A stretch of DNA of 64,000 bases from Fragum whitleyi. Its lineage: Eukaryota > Mollusca > Bivalvia > Cardiida > Cardiidae. Positions 61,630 through 64,000 of the stretch are shown here, in pieces. The translations under genes and the position numbers were made by a program. Numbering within the stretch: position 1 is the first letter of the stretch; each line of letters begins with the position of its first letter. The stretch covers positions 930,001 to 994,000 of the forward strand of contig OX411556.1 in assembly GCA_948146395.1 (NCBI GenBank), read 5' to 3'. The notes beneath the pieces were generated by a model, which saw only the letters and a list, made by a program, of their open reading frames with translations, was not told where the DNA came from and made no database searches.

Positions 61630-64000
61630 TTTTTCGATTTAATAGTAATTATTTAATCCTGATTTAATGTTAAATATTTTGGGTACCCATTTTTCGATCG
61701 ACTGATGCGCCCATGCATTCATACCCACATCGTCCCAAACACGCGCGTTCACTAGCTATGAATGTGCGCTTCAAATTGACACCTGTTTCGATGCCGTCTG
61801 ATGCATCCGTCTGTGCGTTTATGCAGCATCCCTGACCCCTTGTTTTTCGATTTAATAGTAATTATTTAATCCTGATTTAATGTTAAATATTTTGGGTACC
61901 CATTTTTCGATCGACTGATGCGCCCATGCATTCATACCCACATCGCCCCAAACACGCGCGTTCGCTAGCTATGCATGTGCGCTTCAAATTGATACCGGTT
62001 TCGATGCCGTCTGATGCATCCGTCTGTGCGTTTATGCAGCATCCCTGACCCCTTGTTATTCGATTTAATAGTAATTATTTAATCCTGATTTAATGTTAAA
62101 TATTTTGGGTACCCATTTTTCGATCGACTGATGCGCCCATGCATTCATACCCACATCGTCCCAAACACGCGCGTTCACTAGCTATGAATGTGCGCTTCAA
62201 ACTGACACCGGTTTCGATGCCGTCTGATGCATCCGTCTGTGCTATTATGCAGCATCCCTGACCCCTTGTTATTCGATTTAATAGTAATTATTTAATCCTG
62301 ATTTAATGTTAAATATTTTGGCAACCCATTTTTCGATCGACTGATGCGCCCATGCATTCATACCCACATCGCCCCAAGCACGCGCGTTCGCTAGCTATGC
62401 ATGTGCGCTTTAAATTGACACCGGTTTCGATGCCGTCTGATGTATCCGTCTGTGCGTTTATGCAGCATCCCTGACCCCTTGTTATTCGATTTAATAGTCA
62501 TTATTTAATCCTGATTTAATGTTAAATATTTTGGGTACCCATTTTTCGATCGACTGATGCGCCCATGCATTCATACCCACATCGTCCCAAACACGCGCGT
62601 TCACTAGCTATGAATGTGCGCTTCAAATTGACACCGGTTTCGATGCCGTCTGATGCATCCGTCTGTGCGTTTATGCAGCATCCCTGACCCCTTGTTTTTC
62701 GATTTAATAGTAATTATTTAATCCTGATTTAATGTTAAATATTTTGGGTACCCATTTTTCGATCGACTGATGCGCCCATGCATTCATACCCACATCGCCC
62801 CAAACACGCGCGTTCGCTAGCTATGCATGTGCGCTTCAAATTGACACCGGTTTCGATGCCGTCTGATGCATCCGTCTGTGCGTTTATGCAGCATCCCTGA
62901 CCCCTTGTTATTCGATTTAATAGTAATTATTTAATCCTGATTTAATGTTAAATATTTTGGGTACCCATTTTTCGATCGACTGATGCGCCCATGCATTCAT
63001 ACCCACATCGTCCCAAACACTCGCGTTCGCTAGCTATGCATGTGCGCTTCAAATTGACACCGGTTTCGATGCCGTCTGATGCATCCGTCTGTGCGTTTAT
63101 GCAGCATCCCTGACCCCTTGTTATTCGATTTAATAATAATTATTTAATCCTGATTTAATGTTAAATATTTTGGGTACCCATTTTTCGATCGACTGATGCG
63201 CCCATGCATTCATACCCACATCGTCCCAAACACGCGCGTTCACTAGCTATGCATGTGCGCTTCAAATTGACACCGGTTTCGATGCCGTCTGATGCATCCG
63301 TCTGTGCGTTAATGCAGCATCCCTGACCCCTTGTTATTCGATTTAATAGTAATTATTTAATCCTGATTTAATGTTAAATATTTTGGGTACCCATTTTTCG
63401 ATCGACTGATGCGCCCATGCATTCTTACCCACATCGCCCAAAACACGCGCGTTCGCTAGCTATGCATGTGCGCTTCAAATTGACACCGGTTTCGATGCCG
63501 TCTGATGCATCCGTCTGTGCGTTTATGCAGCATCCCTGACCCCTTGTTATTCGATTTAATAGTAATTATTTAATCCTGATTTAATGTTAAATATTTTGGG
63601 TACCCATTTTTCGATCGACTGATGCGCCCATGCACTCATACCCACATCGTCCCAAACACGCGCGTTCACTAGCTATGCATGTGCGCTTCAAATTGACACC
63701 GGTTTCGATGCCGTCTGATGCATCCGTCTGTGCGTTTATGCAGCATCCCTGACCCCTTGTTATTCGATTTAATAGTAATTATTTAATCCTGATTTAATGT
63801 TAAATATTTTGGGTACCCATTTTTCGATCGACTGATGCGCCCATGCATTCATACCCACATCGTCCCAAACACTCGCGTTCGCTAGCTATGCATGTGCGCT
63901 TCAAATTGACACCGGTTTCGATGCCGTCTGATGCATCCGTCTGTGTGTTTATGCAGCATCCCTGACCCCTTGTTATTCGATTTAATAGTAATTATTTAAT
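61630..64000 (+). repeat. Block copied from 68 monomers upstream, copy 2 (runs off window)
   Basis: It repeats the marker order of 47360-49500 to the end of the window, at 61988, 62241, 62318, 62375, 62408, 62694, 63133 and 63421. Private changes include AAACTGACACC near 62199, TGATGTATCC near 62439, TAGTCATTATT near 62497 and GCGTTAATGC near 63306. The right edge is unknown because the window stops inside the block. Confidence 0.8.
63882..64000 (+). repeat. Partial terminal monomer
   Basis: The last 119 bases are monomer positions 1-119, cut by the window edge inside the AT-rich block. One private change is seen, GTGTGTTTATG near 63944 against the usual GTGCGTTTATG. The array continues past the window. 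Confidence 0.95.

Larger units (their letters stand above)
46849..62250 (+). repeat. Young subfamily zone: GAATG / GCTATTATG monomers
   Basis: Many units in this interval carry C-to-A at monomer position 10 (TATGAATGTG) together with a two-base GT-to-TA change at 66-67 (GTGCTATTATGC). Examples start near 46849/46900, 47700/47754, 52815/52868, 53239/53294, 54092/54147, 57711/57766 and 62186/62240. TATGAATG without the double change occurs from 41518. I saw no GCTATTATG before 46902. Within the zone these units alternate with ordinary class A and C units, so this is a spreading haplotype and not a block of one type. Confidence 0.8.
1..64000 (+). repeat. Satellite DNA array, 213-bp monomer, about 300.6 copies
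   Basis: The motif CTAGCTATGCATGTG recurs every 213 bases from base 1 (next at 214 and 427), and the last complete unit ends at 63881. Counting phase gives 300 complete monomers with a net loss of 19 bases. All of that is explained by fourteen length changes: nine 1-bp deletions, one 14-bp deletion and four 1-bp insertions. All copies have the same orientation and nothing interrupts them. Most copies differ from the consensus at only a few bases. The consensus is about 43.7% GC (93/213). The length is 3 x 71, so reading frames run on from unit to unit, but every frame is closed in each monomer and no coding is supported. Structure and size fit a eukaryotic centromeric or pericentromeric satellite. 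That location is inference, because no flank is visible. I do not recognise the family. Confidence 0.98.

Noticed and set aside
1..64000. CRISPR array
   Set aside because: Repeats are direct and regular, but the full 213-bp unit is repeated without unique spacers, and the variable junction holds only a few recurring classes.
1..64000. Telomeric, subtelomeric or rDNA spacer repeat
   Set aside because: There are no short G-rich telomere units, no rRNA gene fragments and no promoter-like spacer alternation. Neither end leaves the satellite.
1..64000. Mobile element (Helitron, LTR or MITE array)
   Set aside because: No terminal inverted repeats, target-site duplications, LTR signatures or coding remnants are seen. 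The short palindromes in the monomer are too small and internal.
1..64000. Naming the satellite family or species
   Set aside because: I do not recognise the monomer. A database search with the 213-bp consensus would be decisive.

Overview
The whole 64 kb window is one uninterrupted head-to-tail tandem array of a 213-bp satellite monomer. Phasing the monomer on the CTAGCTATG motif at base 1 gives 300 complete units (1-63881) and a partial 301st (63882-64000). All units are on the same strand. I found no protein gene, RNA gene, transposon, CRISPR array, inversion or unique sequence, and neither flank of the array is reached. An array of this size with nested higher-order duplications points to eukaryotic heterochromatin, most likely centromeric or pericentromeric. 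I cannot name the species. The monomer is about 44% GC and carries 14 CpG dinucleotides, above random expectation, which argues against a genome where this DNA has long been heavily CpG-methylated.

The monomer has three zones. Positions 1-90 are mixed-composition and CpG-bearing. Positions 91-142 are very AT-rich (8 G/C of 52). Positions 143-213 are again about half GC and start with a 10-bp palindrome (142-151) and an 8-bp palindrome (156-163). Most substitutions I see fall in the junction zone (about 195-213 and 1-16). Three linked sites there (195, 205, 213) define junction classes A, B and C, whose order is clearly non-random (A-A-B, often followed by C).

Above the monomer level the array is a mosaic of tandem segmental duplications at whole-monomer offsets. 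1-17.4 kb holds related blocks offset by 29-41 monomers, with one part repeated at an offset of 75. 17.4-34.8 kb is mostly A/B/C mixtures, with a 14-bp deletion at 20.66 kb and small 2- and 3-monomer duplications. 34.9-37.9 kb holds an exact-length 7-monomer (1491 bp) duplication. 40.5-45.5 kb holds an older 16-monomer duplication. 46.8-64 kb holds a younger subfamily, with a 5-monomer duplication (49.2-51.4 kb), a near-identical 23-monomer (4899 bp) tandem duplication (51.6-61.5 kb) and a 68-monomer-offset copy of 47.4-49.5 kb at 61.8-64 kb. This is what repeated unequal exchange or amplification would leave.

There are no genes to work together. The only open frames of about 60 codons are monomer shadows made by single-base changes. 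What is biologically interesting is the architecture: strict length conservation, a conserved core with clustered dyads, ordered junction classes, and multi-scale recent duplications.
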